Assembly: GCA_021848465.1 (NCBI GenBank)
Contig: JAJZUP010000001.1
Span: 868,001 to 932,000 of the forward strand
Length of the DNA stretch: 64,000 nucleotides
Reading direction: 5' to 3'
Source: Pseudomonadota bacterium
Lineage (GTDB): Bacteria; Pseudomonadota; Gammaproteobacteria; Burkholderiales; Gallionellaceae
Below, in pieces: positions 8,517 to 19,309 of this stretch. The notes beneath the pieces are model-generated. The model was not told the DNA's origin. It did no database searches and saw nothing but the letters and a program-made list of their open reading frames with translations. The position numbers and the translations under genes are program-made. Each line of letters starts with the position of its first letter. The first letter of the stretch is position 1.

Positions 8517-9946
<1,430 letters not shown>

Positions 9947-9948
9947 CT

Positions 9949-12303
9949 ATGCAATTTTCTGAATCGTGGTTGCGTACCCTGACTAACCCGGCGCTGTCGA
10001 GCGCGGAGTTGTCCCACTTGTTGACCATGGCGGGACTGGAGGTCGAAGAAATGGTGGCGGTTGCCCCGACCTTCGACAAGGTTGTCGTGGCACAGGTATT
10101 GAGCAAGGAAAAGCATCCCGACGCCGACCGCCTGAACCTGCTCAGCGTGGATGTCGGCCAGGGCGAACCGCTGGCCATCGTATGCGGCGCGGGCAATGTC
10201 ACGGTGGGCATGAAGGCGCCGTGTGCGTTGGTCGGCGCCAGGTTGCCGGGCATTGAAATCAAACAGGCCAAGGTGCGCGGCGTGGCCTCGTTCGGCATGA
10301 TGTGCTCCGCCAAGGAACTCGGCCTCGCGGAGGAAAGCAGCGGTTTGCTGGAGCTGGCGGCCGATGCGGTTGTTGGACAAAGCATTCGCGACCACCTCGA
10401 ACTGGATGATCAGTTGATTACGCTGAAACTGACGCCGAATCGTAGCGACTGCCTGTCGCTGTACGGCATTGCGCGTGAAGTGTCGGCACTTACCGGCGCA
10501 CCGCTGCAAGCCAGGCCGCAGCCGACTTTCAAGGTGGGCGGCCATCATGTGCGCAAAGTGAAAGTGTCCGCAGCGCAGGCTTGTCCGCGCTATACCGGTC
10601 GCGTGATTTCCGGCGTGAACGCCAAGGCGGCGACGCCGGAATGGATGGTGCGTCGCCTGGAGCGCTGCGGCCTGCGCAGCATCAGCGCGCTGGTGGATGT
10701 GACCAATTACGTGTTGCTGGAGCTGGGGCAGCCGCTGCACGCGTTTGACCAGTGCAAACTGCAGGGCGGTATCGAGGTGCGTTTTGCGCAGCCCGGCGAG
10801 CAAATCAAGTTGCTGAACGAGCAGCAGGTCGAGTTGCAGGACGACATGCTGGTAATCGCCGACGGCATGGGGCCGGTGGCGCTGGCCGGCATCATGGGCG
10901 GCGCGGAGAGCGCCGTGGATGAGAACACGCAGGATATTTTCCTCGAGAGCGCGTTCTTTACTCCCGGCGTCATTATCGGCAAAGCGCGTCGCCTTGGCTT
11001 CGGCTCGGACTCTTCCTATCGCTTCGAGCGTGGTGTGGATTTTGCCGCGACCGAGGTCGCACTGGATCGCGCCACGCAACTGATCCTGGAGATTTGCGGC
11101 GGGCAGGCCGGCCCGGTAACCGAAGTGAGCGGTGCGTTGCCGGCACGCAGCGCGGTGACGCTGCGCCCCGAACGTGCACAGCGCGTGCTGGGTGTCGCAC
11201 TGGAAGCGGATGCCATTGCGCATATCCTGTCGCGCCTGGGCATGAGTTACCAGCGCAATGGCGCGCAGTTCGCTGTGACGCCGCCGAGCTACCGTTTTGA
11301 CATTGCGATCGAGGAAGACCTGATCGAAGAGATTGCGCGGGTGCATGGTTACGAAAATATCCAGCCGGCTCCCATCAAGGCGCGCATGAGCATGCTGCCT
11401 TTGGATGAAGCGCGGCGTCCGTTGGCGCGGCTGCGCCAGGCGATGGTGCTGCGCGATTACCAGGAAGCGGTGACTTACTCATTTGTGGAATCGGCGTGGG
11501 AACGCGATCTGTGCGGCAATACTGACCCGGTCGCATTGCAGAACCCGATTGCCAGCCAGATGAGCGTAATGCGCAGCAGCTTGCTGGGCGGACTGCTGGA
11601 GGCAGTGCGTACTAACCTGGCGCGCAAACAGGTGCGTGTGCGCCTGTTCGAAATCGGCGGATGTTTTGCCGCGCAGCAAGGGGCCTATACACAGCAGCAA
11701 CGTCTGGCCAGTGTCGCATATGGTGCTGCGACTCCGGAGCAGTGGGGGCTGGCAGCGCGCAATGTGGATTTCTACGATGTGAAGGGCGATGTCGAGGCCC
11801 TGTTTGCACCGCGCCGCCTGAAATTCGAGGCCGCCGTGCATCCCGCTTCGCATCCCGGGCGCTCGGCGCGCATCCTGCTGGACGGCAATCCGATCGGCTG
11901 GGTCGGCGAGCTGCATCCGCAGTGGCAGCAGCAATATGGCTTGCCGCAGTCGCTGGTATGGTTCGAGGTAAATCAGGATGCCCTGCTGGAAGCCGGCGTG
12001 CCGACGGCCAGCGAAGTGTCGAAATTCCCGCCCGTGCGCCGCGATCTCGCGGTTGTCGTGGCGGAAAACGTGGCAGCGGACAGTCTGGCGGCAGCATTGC
12101 AGACTGGTAACGTGCCATATGTGGTGGATGTCGGACTGTTTGATGTGTATCGCGGCAAAGGCGTGGAGCAGGGAAATAAAAGCCTTGCATTCCGTGTGTT
12201 ATTGCAAGATACTCAGAAGACTTTGACCGAGAATGAGATTGATAACAGCATCGCGCGCATGGTGGAAATTTTGCATCAGCACGGCGCCCAGATGCGAGTC
12301 TGA
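9949..12303 (+). CDS. pheT: Phenylalanine-tRNA ligase beta subunit
   Basis: The tRNA-binding and editing subunit of PheRS, 784 residues. Domains in order: N-terminal EMAP/tRNA-binding domain (about 40-150, 'KHPDADRLNLLSVDVGQG'), B3/4 editing domain (about 210-370), B5 DNA-binding-like domain (about 400-470), a degenerate class II core, and the C-terminal ferredoxin-like anticodon-binding domain ('KFPPVRRDLAVVV' to the end). It is followed after 12 bases by ihfA, as in many proteobacteria. Confidence 0.97.
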   Translation: MQFSESWLRTLTNPALSSAELSHLLTMAGLEVEEMVAVAPTFDKVVVAQVLSKEKHPDADRLNLLSVDVGQGEPLAIVCGAGNVTVGMKAPCALVGARLPGIEIKQAKVRGVASFGMMCSAKELGLAEESSGLLELAADAVVGQSIRDHLELDDQLITLKLTPNRSDCLSLYGIAREVSALTGAPLQARPQPTFKVGGHHVRKVKVSAAQACPRYTGRVISGVNAKAATPEWMVRRLERCGLRSISALVDVTNYVLLELGQPLHAFDQCKLQGGIEVRFAQPGEQIKLLNEQQVELQDDMLVIADGMGPVALAGIMGGAESAVDENTQDIFLESAFFTPGVIIGKARRLGFGSDSSYRFERGVDFAATEVALDRATQLILEICGGQAGPVTEVSGALPARSAVTLRPERAQRVLGVALEADAIAHILSRLGMSYQRNGAQFAVTPPSYRFDIAIEEDLIEEIARVHGYENIQPAPIKARMSMLPLDEARRPLARLRQAMVLRDYQEAVTYSFVESAWERDLCGNTDPVALQNPIASQMSVMRSSLLGGLLEAVRTNLARKQVRVRLFEIGGCFAAQQGAYTQQQRLASVAYGAATPEQWGLAARNVDFYDVKGDVEALFAPRRLKFEAAVHPASHPGRSARILLDGNPIGWVGELHPQWQQQYGLPQSLVWFEVNQDALLEAGVPTASEVSKFPPVRRDLAVVVAENVAADSLAAALQTGNVPYVVDVGLFDVYRGKGVEQGNKSLAFRVLLQDTQKTLTENEIDNSIARMVEILHQHGAQMRV

Positions 12304-12315
12304 GGAGGGTAGGGT

Positions 12316-12624
12316 ATGACAACATTAACCAAGGCCGAGTTGGCCGATTTGCTGTTTGAGAAAGTCGGGCTGAACAAGCGTGAAGCCAAGGATATGGTAG
12401 AGGCATTTTTCGAGGAAATCCGCGGGCAATTGGAGCAAGGGGAAAGCGTGAAGCTGTCCGGCTTCGGCAATTTCCAGCTGCGCGACAAGCCGCAGCGTCC
12501 CGGGCGCAACCCGAAGACCGGCGAGGAAATCCCGATTACTGCACGTCGCGTGGTGACCTTCCATCCCAGCCAGAAACTCAAAAGCATGGTAGAGAAGAGC
12601 TATCATGGAGCACCACGTACCTAA
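12316..12624 (+). CDS. ihfA: Integration host factor alpha subunit
   Basis: The alpha subunit of the DNA-bending heterodimer IHF, 102 residues, slightly long at the C-terminus. HU-fold signatures: '[21 protein letters not shown]' region at the N-terminus and the DNA-intercalating beta-arm '[20 protein letters not shown]'. The ribosome site is GAGGAGGGT. It follows pheT, the classic position for ihfA, and its last 20 bases overlap the start of the merR-type gene. Confidence 0.96.
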   Translation: MTTLTKAELADLLFEKVGLNKREAKDMVEAFFEEIRGQLEQGESVKLSGFGNFQLRDKPQRPGRNPKTGEEIPITARRVVTFHPSQKLKSMVEKSYHGAPRT

Positions 12625-12994
12625 TTCCGAATTGCCGCCAATCCCGGCCAAGCGCTACTTCACGATTGGTGAGGTCAGCGAATTGTGCGGGGTGAAGGCG
12701 CACGTGCTGCGCTACTGGGAGCAGGAGTTCACCCAGCTCAAGCCAGTCAAGCGCGGCGGCAACCGGCGCTATTACCAGCATCACGAAGTCCTGCTGATCC
12801 GGCGTATCCGTCAATTGCTGTATGAGGATGGCTTCACCATCAGCGGCGCTCGCAGCCGTCTGGATCAGCTCGCATCCAAACAGGCCGAACCAGTCGCGGC
12901 CGAAACCAGGCCTGCTCCTGTCTCGTCCCCAGCTTACGATATGCGCGAATTGCGGCGCGAGTTGCAGGGCGTGCTGGCCCTGCTGCAAGCCTGA
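12605..12994 (+). CDS. MerR-family transcriptional regulator
   Basis: A 129-residue DNA-binding protein. The winged helix-turn-helix of the MerR family occupies about 17-85: '[21 protein letters not shown]' region, then '[13 protein letters not shown]'. There is only a short tail and no metal-binding cysteine cluster, so the ligand is unknown. It overlaps ihfA by 20 bases. This pheT-ihfA-merR order is conserved in many beta- and gammaproteobacteria, which makes it a housekeeping member of unknown target rather than a metal-resistance gene. Confidence 0.9.
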   Translation: MEHHVPNSELPPIPAKRYFTIGEVSELCGVKAHVLRYWEQEFTQLKPVKRGGNRRYYQHHEVLLIRRIRQLLYEDGFTISGARSRLDQLASKQAEPVAAETRPAPVSSPAYDMRELRRELQGVLALLQA

Positions 12995-13044
12995 GTGTGC
13001 TGCAATACCAGCGCGAAATTGCTTCAAGGAATATTCGGCTCTGT

Positions 13045-13050
13045 TATAAT
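13045..13050 (+). promoter_or_regulatory. -10 element of the tRNA-Pro promoter
   Basis: A perfect TATAAT followed by the discriminator GCGCGCC, 9 bases before the mature tRNA 5' end. No good -35 is seen at 16-18 bases. The GC-rich discriminator is typical of stable-RNA promoters under stringent control. Confidence 0.6.
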
Positions 13051-13059
13051 GCGCGCCTT

Positions 13060-13136
<77 letters not shown>

Positions 13137-13187
13137 GTCTTCTAAAACAACTTGGGGGTCAGGTTTTTCGTCCCGCGTTGTCAATCA

Positions 13188-14144
13188 ATGTTTGATTTTC
13201 TCGTGAAGTTCCGGCAGCACATGCTGCGCCTGACGGCCGTCGGGCTGCTGGTGTTGCTGTCCGCCTGCCAGAGCGTTCCGCCGCCGCCTCCCGTCGAGGT
13301 TCCTTCGGTCGTTCCACCTGTTGTGGTCGCACCACAGCCGCAACACCGGGTTGCCCTTGTGCTGGGCGGCGGCGCCGCCAAGGGATTTGCACATGTCGGC
13401 GTTATCAAGAAGCTTGAAGAAGCCGGTATCCATCCGGATCTGATCGTGGGGACCAGTGCCGGGGCCGTGGTGGGAGCCTTATACGCCTATGGCTACAGCG
13501 GCGTCGAACTGGAGCGGATGTCGCGGCAGATCGAGGAAAGCCAGTTGACCGACTGGTCGTTGCCCAACCGCGGCGTCATCAAGGGACAGGCCTTGCAGGG
13601 TTTCATCGATCGGGCGGTGCAGCATCAGCCGCTGGAAAAGCTCAAGCGTCCGCTCGCGGTGGTCGCAACCGACCTGCACAGCGGGGAGATAGTGGTGTTC
13701 CGCAGCGGCGACACCGGCATGGCGGTGCGCGCGTCCAGCACGATTCCGGGCGTGTTCCAGCCGGTCACGATAGACCGGCGCGAGTATGTCGATGGCGGGC
13801 TGGTGAGCCCGGTGCCGGTCAAGGTCGCGCGTGCGCTGGGTGCCGACTTCGTGATTGCGGTGGATATTTCCAAGGCACCGGAAAGCGGCAAGACCGACTC
13901 CTATCTGGAGGTCATGATGCAAAGCTTCATCATCATGGGCAAAACCATACGCAGCTATGAGTTGCCGCTTGCGGATGTGGTGATTCGCCCGGACATGCAG
14001 GGCATCGGCGGACTGAACTTCAAGCGGCGTGAAGAGGCGATCCGCGAGGGCGAGCGCGCCGCGGCGGCGGCGCTGCCGGATTTGCAACTGCGTCTTGGGC
14101 GGGTGAGCAGCATCAGCGATCCGGGCGTGAACCCTATTCGCTGA
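13188..14144 (+). CDS. Patatin-like phospholipase lipoprotein
   Basis: A putative lipid acyl hydrolase of the RssA/YchK type. The N-terminus is a lipoprotein signal ending in the lipobox LLSAC, followed by a proline-rich linker ('VPPPPPVEVP'). The patatin domain begins near 'VALVLGGGAAKGFAHVGV' (oxyanion hole GGG), with the nucleophile motif GTSAG and the catalytic aspartate in 'YVDGGLVSP'. All dyad residues are present, so it should be active, probably anchored at the outer membrane. I chose the ATG at 13188. ATG 13221 would also give a signal peptide, and neither has a clear ribosome site. It converges with the YgjP-type gene and overlaps it by 11 bases. Confidence 0.9.
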   Translation: MFDFLVKFRQHMLRLTAVGLLVLLSACQSVPPPPPVEVPSVVPPVVVAPQPQHRVALVLGGGAAKGFAHVGVIKKLEEAGIHPDLIVGTSAGAVVGALYAYGYSGVELERMSRQIEESQLTDWSLPNRGVIKGQALQGFIDRAVQHQPLEKLKRPLAVVATDLHSGEIVVFRSGDTGMAVRASSTIPGVFQPVTIDRREYVDGGLVSPVPVKVARALGADFVIAVDISKAPESGKTDSYLEVMMQSFIIMGKTIRSYELPLADVVIRPDMQGIGGLNFKRREEAIREGERAAAAALPDLQLRLGRVSSISDPGVNPIR

Positions 14145-14874
14145 TGCCGTAGCTGCGCAGTTCGCTGCGGCAGCGTGCATAGTCGGGCAGCACGCTGCCC
14201 ACCACGCTCCAGAATGCCGCGGAGTGGTTCATTTCGATCAGGTGCGCGAGCTCGTGCACCACGACATAGTCGATCAGGTGCAGCGGCATTTTTACCAGTT
14301 GCCAGTTCAGGCGCACCACGCCGCGCGACGTGCAGCTTCCCCATTGGGTGCGGGCGTTGGCCAGCAATACCTGGCGCGGGGCCACTTGCAGCAGCGGCGC
14401 GTAGTGGGCCACGCATTCGGAAAATACCTGCATGGCTTCCTGGCGGTACCAGTGCGTCACCATTTTTTCGATATGCATTTCGTTGGCGTGATCGCGCACA
14501 TACAGGTGCAACTGTTCGCGGCGCAATTGCGCGGGCGAGTCGAACAGGCTGGGTATGATGCGCAGCGTGAATTTCTCCCCGCGAAAATCGATTTGCTCGC
14601 CATCGCGCCACTGCACCGGCGGGGATTTGCGCGACTGCCACGAGCCCAGCTTTTCCACCACCCAGTCGGCCTTTTCATTCAGCACGCTGTGCAGCCACTT
14701 TTCCGAGGCGCGCAGCGGCATGCTGACGGTGAGGCCGCGGTCGTCGATGCGCAGGCCGATGCTGCGCCGTTTATTGCTGCGTTTCAGGGTGTAGGTGATG
14801 GGGCGGCCGGCCAGCTCGATGCTGCGTTGTTCGGCCACCGGCGGAATGACTTTCTGGCGCAAGCGCTCCAGCAT
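14134..14874 (-). CDS. YgjP/DUF45 family metal-dependent hydrolase
   Basis: A 246-residue protein of the M48-like YgjP family. The zinc motif HELAH is seen in 'VVHELAHLIEMNHSAAFW' with a downstream histidine. 'QWGSCTSRGVVRLNWQLV' is the other conserved block. Members are predicted zinc peptidases; some have been linked to nucleotide metabolism or restriction loci, but the substrate is not established. The start codon overlaps the plsC stop by one base, so it is translationally coupled as the last gene of the glyQ-glyS-gmhB-plsC operon. Confidence 0.85.
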   Translation of the reverse strand: MLERLRQKVIPPVAEQRSIELAGRPITYTLKRSNKRRSIGLRIDDRGLTVSMPLRASEKWLHSVLNEKADWVVEKLGSWQSRKSPPVQWRDGEQIDFRGEKFTLRIIPSLFDSPAQLRREQLHLYVRDHANEMHIEKMVTHWYRQEAMQVFSECVAHYAPLLQVAPRQVLLANARTQWGSCTSRGVVRLNWQLVKMPLHLIDYVVVHELAHLIEMNHSAAFWSVVGSVLPDYARCRSELRSYGISE

Positions 14875-15578
14875 TACTTGAGGCGCTCCATTTCACCCTC
14901 GATCCAGTCCTCGACCAGGCGGTTGATCTCTTCGCCCTTTAATCCGGCGGGGTCGATCGGCTTGCCAATACTCATCGTGATGGTGCCCGGACGCTTGATG
15001 AAGGCGTTGCGCGCCCAGAGGCGGCCGGCATCATGGGCCACCGGCACGATCAATGCGCCGCTGGAGCGGGCGAGCAGGGCGCCGCCGATCTTGTATTTGC
15101 CGCGCACGCCATAAGGCATGCGTGTGCCTTCCGGGAAAACGACTACGCAGAAACCGTCTTCGAGGCGCTGCTTGCCTTGTGCCAGCAACTGCTTCATGGC
15201 TTCGCTGCCTTTGCTGCGGTTGATCGCAATCGGGCTGGTGAGCGCCAAGCCCCAGCCGAAGAAAGGCAGCCACAATAATTCGCGCTTGAGCACCCAGACT
15301 TGTGGCGGGAATACGGTCTGCAATGCAAAGGTTTCCCAGGCCGATTGATGCTTGGACATGATGATGCAGGGCTCGGCCGGGATGTTTTCCTTGCCGCGCA
15401 CCTCCATGCGAATGTCGCAGACCACGCGCAGCAGCCACATCATGCTGTAAGCCAGCCCCGAGATGATGCGGTAACGGGTGTGCGGGCTGAGCGGGAAAGT
15501 GAGCAGGGAAAATGTCGCGTAGATCGGTATCCAGACTAACTGGATGATCATGAAAAGCAGGGAGCGAATGAATGTCAT
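14874..15578 (-). CDS. plsC: 1-acyl-sn-glycerol-3-phosphate acyltransferase
   Basis: Converts lysophosphatidic acid to phosphatidic acid at the inner membrane. It has 234 residues with two N-terminal hydrophobic segments, then the acyltransferase block: 'SKHQSAWETF' (an H-x4-E variant of the H-x4-D motif) and 'FPEGTRMPYG'. The start is placed at the ATG encoding MTFIRSLLF, one base after the gmhB stop. The track start is a TTG inside gmhB. The gmhB-plsC pairing after glyS recurs in betaproteobacteria. Confidence 0.92.
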   Translation of the reverse strand: MTFIRSLLFMIIQLVWIPIYATFSLLTFPLSPHTRYRIISGLAYSMMWLLRVVCDIRMEVRGKENIPAEPCIIMSKHQSAWETFALQTVFPPQVWVLKRELLWLPFFGWGLALTSPIAINRSKGSEAMKQLLAQGKQRLEDGFCVVVFPEGTRMPYGVRGKYKIGGALLARSSGALIVPVAHDAGRLWARNAFIKRPGTITMSIGKPIDPAGLKGEEINRLVEDWIEGEMERLK

Positions 15579-15579
15579 A

Positions 15580-16113
15580 TCAGGCAAGCAAATGATCAAC
15601 AACAGCGGCCAGGTCGGGGAATACCAAAGTTCCCTCGGGCAGCCCGCCCTTGGCCTGGGTTTTCGTGCCTTTGCCGGTCAACACCAGGAATGGCCGCGCA
15701 CCGAGGCGGGCTGTGGCCTCCAGGTCGCGCAGGGAGTCGCCGACCGCCGGTACGCCTGCCAGCGAAATGTTATAACGCGCGGCGATTTCTTCCATCATCC
15801 CGCTCTTCGGTTTGCGGCAATTACATTCGTCATCCGCGGTATGCGGGCAGAAAAAGATCGCATCGATGCGTCCGCCGGAGAGGGCGCAGGCCTTGTGCAT
15901 CTTGTCGTGAATCGCATTCAGCGTGGCCATGTCGAACAGGCCGCGGCCGATGCCGGACTGGTTGGTGGCGACCACTACGCGGTAATCCGCCTGGCACAAG
16001 CGGGCGATGGCCGCCAGGCTGCCGGGCACCGGGCGCCACTCATCCGGGCTTTTGATGAACTGGTCGGAATCGAAATTGATGACGCCGTCGCGGTCTAGGA
16101 TGATGAGTTTCAT
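15580..16113 (-). CDS. gmhB: D-glycero-beta-D-manno-heptose-1,7-bisphosphate 7-phosphatase
   Basis: A HAD-superfamily phosphatase of 177 residues in ADP-heptose synthesis for the LPS inner core. The nucleophile motif is 'ILDRDGVINFD' at the N-terminus. 'VVATNQSGIGRG' is motif II, and the zinc loop 'CPHTADDECNCRKPKSGM' carries the expected C, H, C, C ligands. The gene starts one base after the glyS stop. Confidence 0.95.
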   Translation of the reverse strand: MKLIILDRDGVINFDSDQFIKSPDEWRPVPGSLAAIARLCQADYRVVVATNQSGIGRGLFDMATLNAIHDKMHKACALSGGRIDAIFFCPHTADDECNCRKPKSGMMEEIAARYNISLAGVPAVGDSLRDLEATARLGARPFLVLTGKGTKTQAKGGLPEGTLVFPDLAAVVDHLLA

Positions 16114-16114
16114 G

Positions 16115-18262
16115 TCAGGCCGCCAGTTTGGAAATGTCGGCGACCTGGTTCATCAGCGCACCCAGTTGCTGCAACAGCGCAGCACGGTTGGTGCGCACCG
16201 CACGGTCTTCGGCCATGACCATGACCTGGTCGAAAAAGTCGTCGATGAACGGCTTGAGGGTCACCAGCGCCTTCAGGTTCTGGCCGTACTCGCCGCGGTC
16301 GAAATAGCCCTGCGCGAACGGAGCAATGTCCTGCAATGCCTGGTACAGGCTGCGCTCGGCCTCGTCGCTCATCAGACGGGTGTCCACTTTGGCGGTGGCC
16401 AGCGCGGCGCCGAGCTCCTCATGGTTCTTGCGCATGATGTTCTGCACGCGCTTGTTGGCGGCGGCCAGGTCCTTGGCAACGGCGAGGGCGGCGAAGGTGC
16501 GCACGCCCATCAGGCGCGGCACCGCTTCGTGCAGGCGTCCGCCCAGGGTGTACAGCACCGCTTCGATATGCGCGGCTTCGAAGCCGCGATCGCGCAGGTA
16601 GCCGCGCAGGCGGTCCAGCATGAAGCCCTCGATGTCTTTGGCAACCGTCGCGCTGAGCATGCCTTGCGGGAAGTTTTCGGCGGCGAGTTTCAGCAGCAGC
16701 GGCAGTGGCAGGTCGAGCGGCGTCTCGACCAGGATGCGCAGCACGCCCAGCGCATGGCGGCGCAGGCCGAACGGGTCCTTGTCTCCGGTCGGAATCTGGC
16801 CAATGCCGTAGATGCCCAGCAGGGTTTCGAGCTTGTCGGCCAGCGCTACGGCGCAGGCGAGTCGGCCCTGCGGCAAGGTGTCGCCGGCGAAACGCGGGTG
16901 GTAATGGGCCTCGATGGCCTCCGCCACTTCGGTTTTTTCGCCATCATGCAGCGCATAGTAGCGGCCCATCACGCCTTGCAGTTCCGGGAACTCGCCCACC
17001 ATGTCGGTGAGCAGGTCGGCCTTGCACAGGCGCGCAGCCAGTTCGGCTTCGGCCTTGTCGGCGCCGAGCAGGTGCGCAATGCTGCCCGCCAGCGTGGTGA
17101 TGCGCTCGACGCGCTGCAACTGCGTGCCGAGCTTGTTGTGGTACACGACGCTGCCGAGTTTTTCGACGCGCGCTTCCAGTTTCTGCTTGCGATCCTGATT
17201 GAAAAAGAAACGCGCATCGGACAGGCGCGGGCGCACCACGCGCTGGTTGCCGTTGATGATGTGCTCCGGGTTGGCGATCGGCATGTTGGAAACGATCAGG
17301 AACTTGTTCAGCAGGCGTCCCTCGCTGTTGAGCAGCGGGAAATACTTCTGGTTCTGCTGCATGGTCAGGATCAGGCATTCCTGCGGCACCTCAAGGAACT
17401 CCGCCTCGAATTCGCCGACATAGACTTCCGGCCACTCGACCAGTGCAGTGACTTCGTCGAGCAGGCTGCTCAACAGGCTGCGCTCTTGATTGGACAGGCC
17501 CAGCAATTTTTGCAGGTCGATATTCGCATGTCCTACCCAGGTGGCTTTTAGGCGCTCGGCCTGTTCATCCAGCTTGAGTGCGATCATGTCGCGGCGCTTG
17601 CTCAGGCTGGGCACGACGCGGCCGTCGCGTTCCAGCGCTGCTTCATAACTGTCGGCATCGCTGATCGTCAGGGTGTCCTGGGTGAGGAAACGGTGCCCGC
17701 GTGTGACATTGCCGCTGGTCAGCCCCAGCACTTCCACGACCACCACGCGGCTGCCGTGCAATACGGTCAGCGCGTGTGCCGGGCGCACAAACTGGTGTTC
17801 GCTGTCGCCCCAGCGCATCAGTTTCGGGATGGGCAGCTTCTTCAGCGCCAGGGCAATGATTTCCCCGAGGCAGTCATCCAGCGACAGGCCTTTTTGCATG
17901 ATGCGGGCAGCAAAGTATTCGGCCTTGCCGTCGCTGACCTTTTGCAGGTCGCCGAAGGAAACATTGGCTGAACGCATGAAGCCTTCCAGCGCCTTGGTCG
18001 GCTTGCCCTCGGCATCCAGCCCGGCGTTGACGGCCGGCCCTTTGCGCTCGATGGTGCGGTCGGCCTGCATGTCGGCGACATTGCTGATGGTCAGCGCCAG
18101 GCGGCGCGGGGTGGCATAACGCGTGCAGATGCTGCTGTCATCCGCAAAGAGCTGTGTCTTCAATGCGCCGAATACTTCGTCGGCAAGGGTCTGGGCCAGC
18201 CGGTCCAGCGCCTTGGGCGGCAGTTCTTCGGTCAGGAGTTCGATCAATAGCGTCTGTTTCAT
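16115..18262 (-). CDS. glyS: Glycine-tRNA ligase beta subunit
   Basis: The tRNA-binding subunit of the bacterial alpha2-beta2 glycyl-tRNA synthetase. It has 715 residues, close to the usual 690-700. It begins MKQTLLIELLTEELPPKAL, the standard family start, with 'RFVRPAHALTVLHG'-type blocks ('EHQFVRPAHALTVLHG'), 'HDGEKTEVAEAIEAHY' and 'PFGLRRHALGVLRIL' downstream and an anticodon-binding C-terminal helical domain. The track ORF extends into glyQ in a wrong frame. The true start lies 2 bases after the glyQ stop. Confidence 0.96.
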   Translation of the reverse strand: MKQTLLIELLTEELPPKALDRLAQTLADEVFGALKTQLFADDSSICTRYATPRRLALTISNVADMQADRTIERKGPAVNAGLDAEGKPTKALEGFMRSANVSFGDLQKVSDGKAEYFAARIMQKGLSLDDCLGEIIALALKKLPIPKLMRWGDSEHQFVRPAHALTVLHGSRVVVVEVLGLTSGNVTRGHRFLTQDTLTISDADSYEAALERDGRVVPSLSKRRDMIALKLDEQAERLKATWVGHANIDLQKLLGLSNQERSLLSSLLDEVTALVEWPEVYVGEFEAEFLEVPQECLILTMQQNQKYFPLLNSEGRLLNKFLIVSNMPIANPEHIINGNQRVVRPRLSDARFFFNQDRKQKLEARVEKLGSVVYHNKLGTQLQRVERITTLAGSIAHLLGADKAEAELAARLCKADLLTDMVGEFPELQGVMGRYYALHDGEKTEVAEAIEAHYHPRFAGDTLPQGRLACAVALADKLETLLGIYGIGQIPTGDKDPFGLRRHALGVLRILVETPLDLPLPLLLKLAAENFPQGMLSATVAKDIEGFMLDRLRGYLRDRGFEAAHIEAVLYTLGGRLHEAVPRLMGVRTFAALAVAKDLAAANKRVQNIMRKNHEELGAALATAKVDTRLMSDEAERSLYQALQDIAPFAQGYFDRGEYGQNLKALVTLKPFIDDFFDQVMVMAEDRAVRTNRAALLQQLGALMNQVADISKLAA

Positions 18263-18264
18263 TC

Positions 18265-19224
18265 CTATTCCCCCCGGCCTTTCAGCATCGGGAAGCCGAG
18301 CTTTTCTCTTGAGTCGTAATAAGCCTGCGCAACGGCGCGTGCCAGCGTGCGCACGCGGCCGATGTAGCCGGCACGTTCGGTCACCGAGATCGCGCCGCGT
18401 GCATCCAGCAGGTTGAAGCTGTGCGAGCACTTCATCACCATCTCGAAAGCGGGCAATACCAGTGCGGCCTCGATCAGGCGCTTGGCCTCGCCTTCGTACT
18501 CGTTGAAGTGGCGGAACAGCATGTCGACGTTGGAGTGTTCGAAATTGTATTTCGACTGCTCCACTTCGTTCTGGTGGTAGACGTCGCCATAGGTGACGAT
18601 ATTGCTGCCGTTCCTGGCCCAGACCAGGTCGTAGACGTTTTCCACGCCCTGCAAATACATTGCGAGGCGCTCGAGACCATAGGTGATCTCGCCTAGTACA
18701 GGCTTGCAGACGAGCGATCCGACTTCCTGGAAATAGGTGAACTGCGTGACTTCCATACCGTCCAGCCATACTTCCCAGCCCAGGCCCCAAGCGCCCAGCG
18801 TAGGGGATTCCCAATCGTCCTCGACGAAGCGGATGTCGTGCTCCTGCGTGTTGATGCCCAGCGCGCGCAGGCTGTCGAGATACAGTTCCTGGATGTTTTC
18901 CGGGGACGGTTTCAGCGCTACCTGGAACTGGTAGTAGTGCTGCAAGCGGTTGGGATTTTCGCCGTAGCGGCCGTCCTTCGGTCGGCGCGAAGGCTGCACG
19001 TAGGCGGCGCGCCAGTGCTCCGGTCCGATGGCGCGCAAAAAGGTTGCCGTATGGAAAGTGCCCGCGCCGACTTCGATGTCGTAAGGCTGCAGCAGGGCGC
19101 AGCCCTGCTTATCCCAGAAATTCTGTAGCGTCAGGATGACTTGCTGAAAGCTGAGGCCTTGCCCCTGCTTCGGTGAGGGCTCATATCCGTTGGTGGATGT
19201 GATGCCGGAGTCAAAAGTACTCAT
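18265..19224 (-). CDS. glyQ: Glycine-tRNA ligase alpha subunit
   Basis: The catalytic class II subunit of glycyl-tRNA synthetase. It has 319 residues, with a roughly 20-residue N-terminal extension over the common form. Signatures: '[19 protein letters not shown]', '[19 protein letters not shown]', '[17 protein letters not shown]' and '[12 protein letters not shown]'. It heads a compact operon with glyS, gmhB, plsC and the YgjP-type gene, with gaps of 1-2 bases or overlaps throughout. Confidence 0.96.
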   Translation of the reverse strand: MSTFDSGITSTNGYEPSPKQGQGLSFQQVILTLQNFWDKQGCALLQPYDIEVGAGTFHTATFLRAIGPEHWRAAYVQPSRRPKDGRYGENPNRLQHYYQFQVALKPSPENIQELYLDSLRALGINTQEHDIRFVEDDWESPTLGAWGLGWEVWLDGMEVTQFTYFQEVGSLVCKPVLGEITYGLERLAMYLQGVENVYDLVWARNGSNIVTYGDVYHQNEVEQSKYNFEHSNVDMLFRHFNEYEGEAKRLIEAALVLPAFEMVMKCSHSFNLLDARGAISVTERAGYIGRVRTLARAVAQAYYDSREKLGFPMLKGRGE

Positions 19225-19254
19225 GTAAAAAGTGACGTAATTTGCGAAGCGCGT

Positions 19255-19284
19255 ATTTTACGGGTTTTCCGGGGTGGACGTCAC
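19255..19284 (-). promoter_or_regulatory. Putative glyQ promoter within a palindrome
   Basis: Read on the minus strand: GTGACG, 18 bases, TAAAAT, then ACGCGC. The -35 lies inside the inverted repeat CCGGGGTG/CACCCCGG (19269-19289), which could be an operator or the end of the upstream kinase transcript. The palindrome has no T-run on this strand, so it is not a standard terminator. Confidence 0.4.
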
Positions 19285-19309
19285 CCCGGATGAGCCTTTG
19301 CTCGCCAGC

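Noticed and set aside
14134-14874. YgjP-type gene as part of a restriction or defence island
   Set aside because: It is translationally coupled to plsC in a housekeeping operon, and no restriction or helicase genes are nearby.
18263-18814. N-terminal extension of the 899-residue glyS ORF
   Set aside because: It lies inside glyQ in another frame; glyS homologues begin MKQTLLIELLTEELP.
19269-19289. CCGGGGTG/CACCCCGG hairpin as a terminator of the hybrid kinase gene
   Set aside because: No T-run follows on the minus strand; it more likely overlaps the glyQ promoter.
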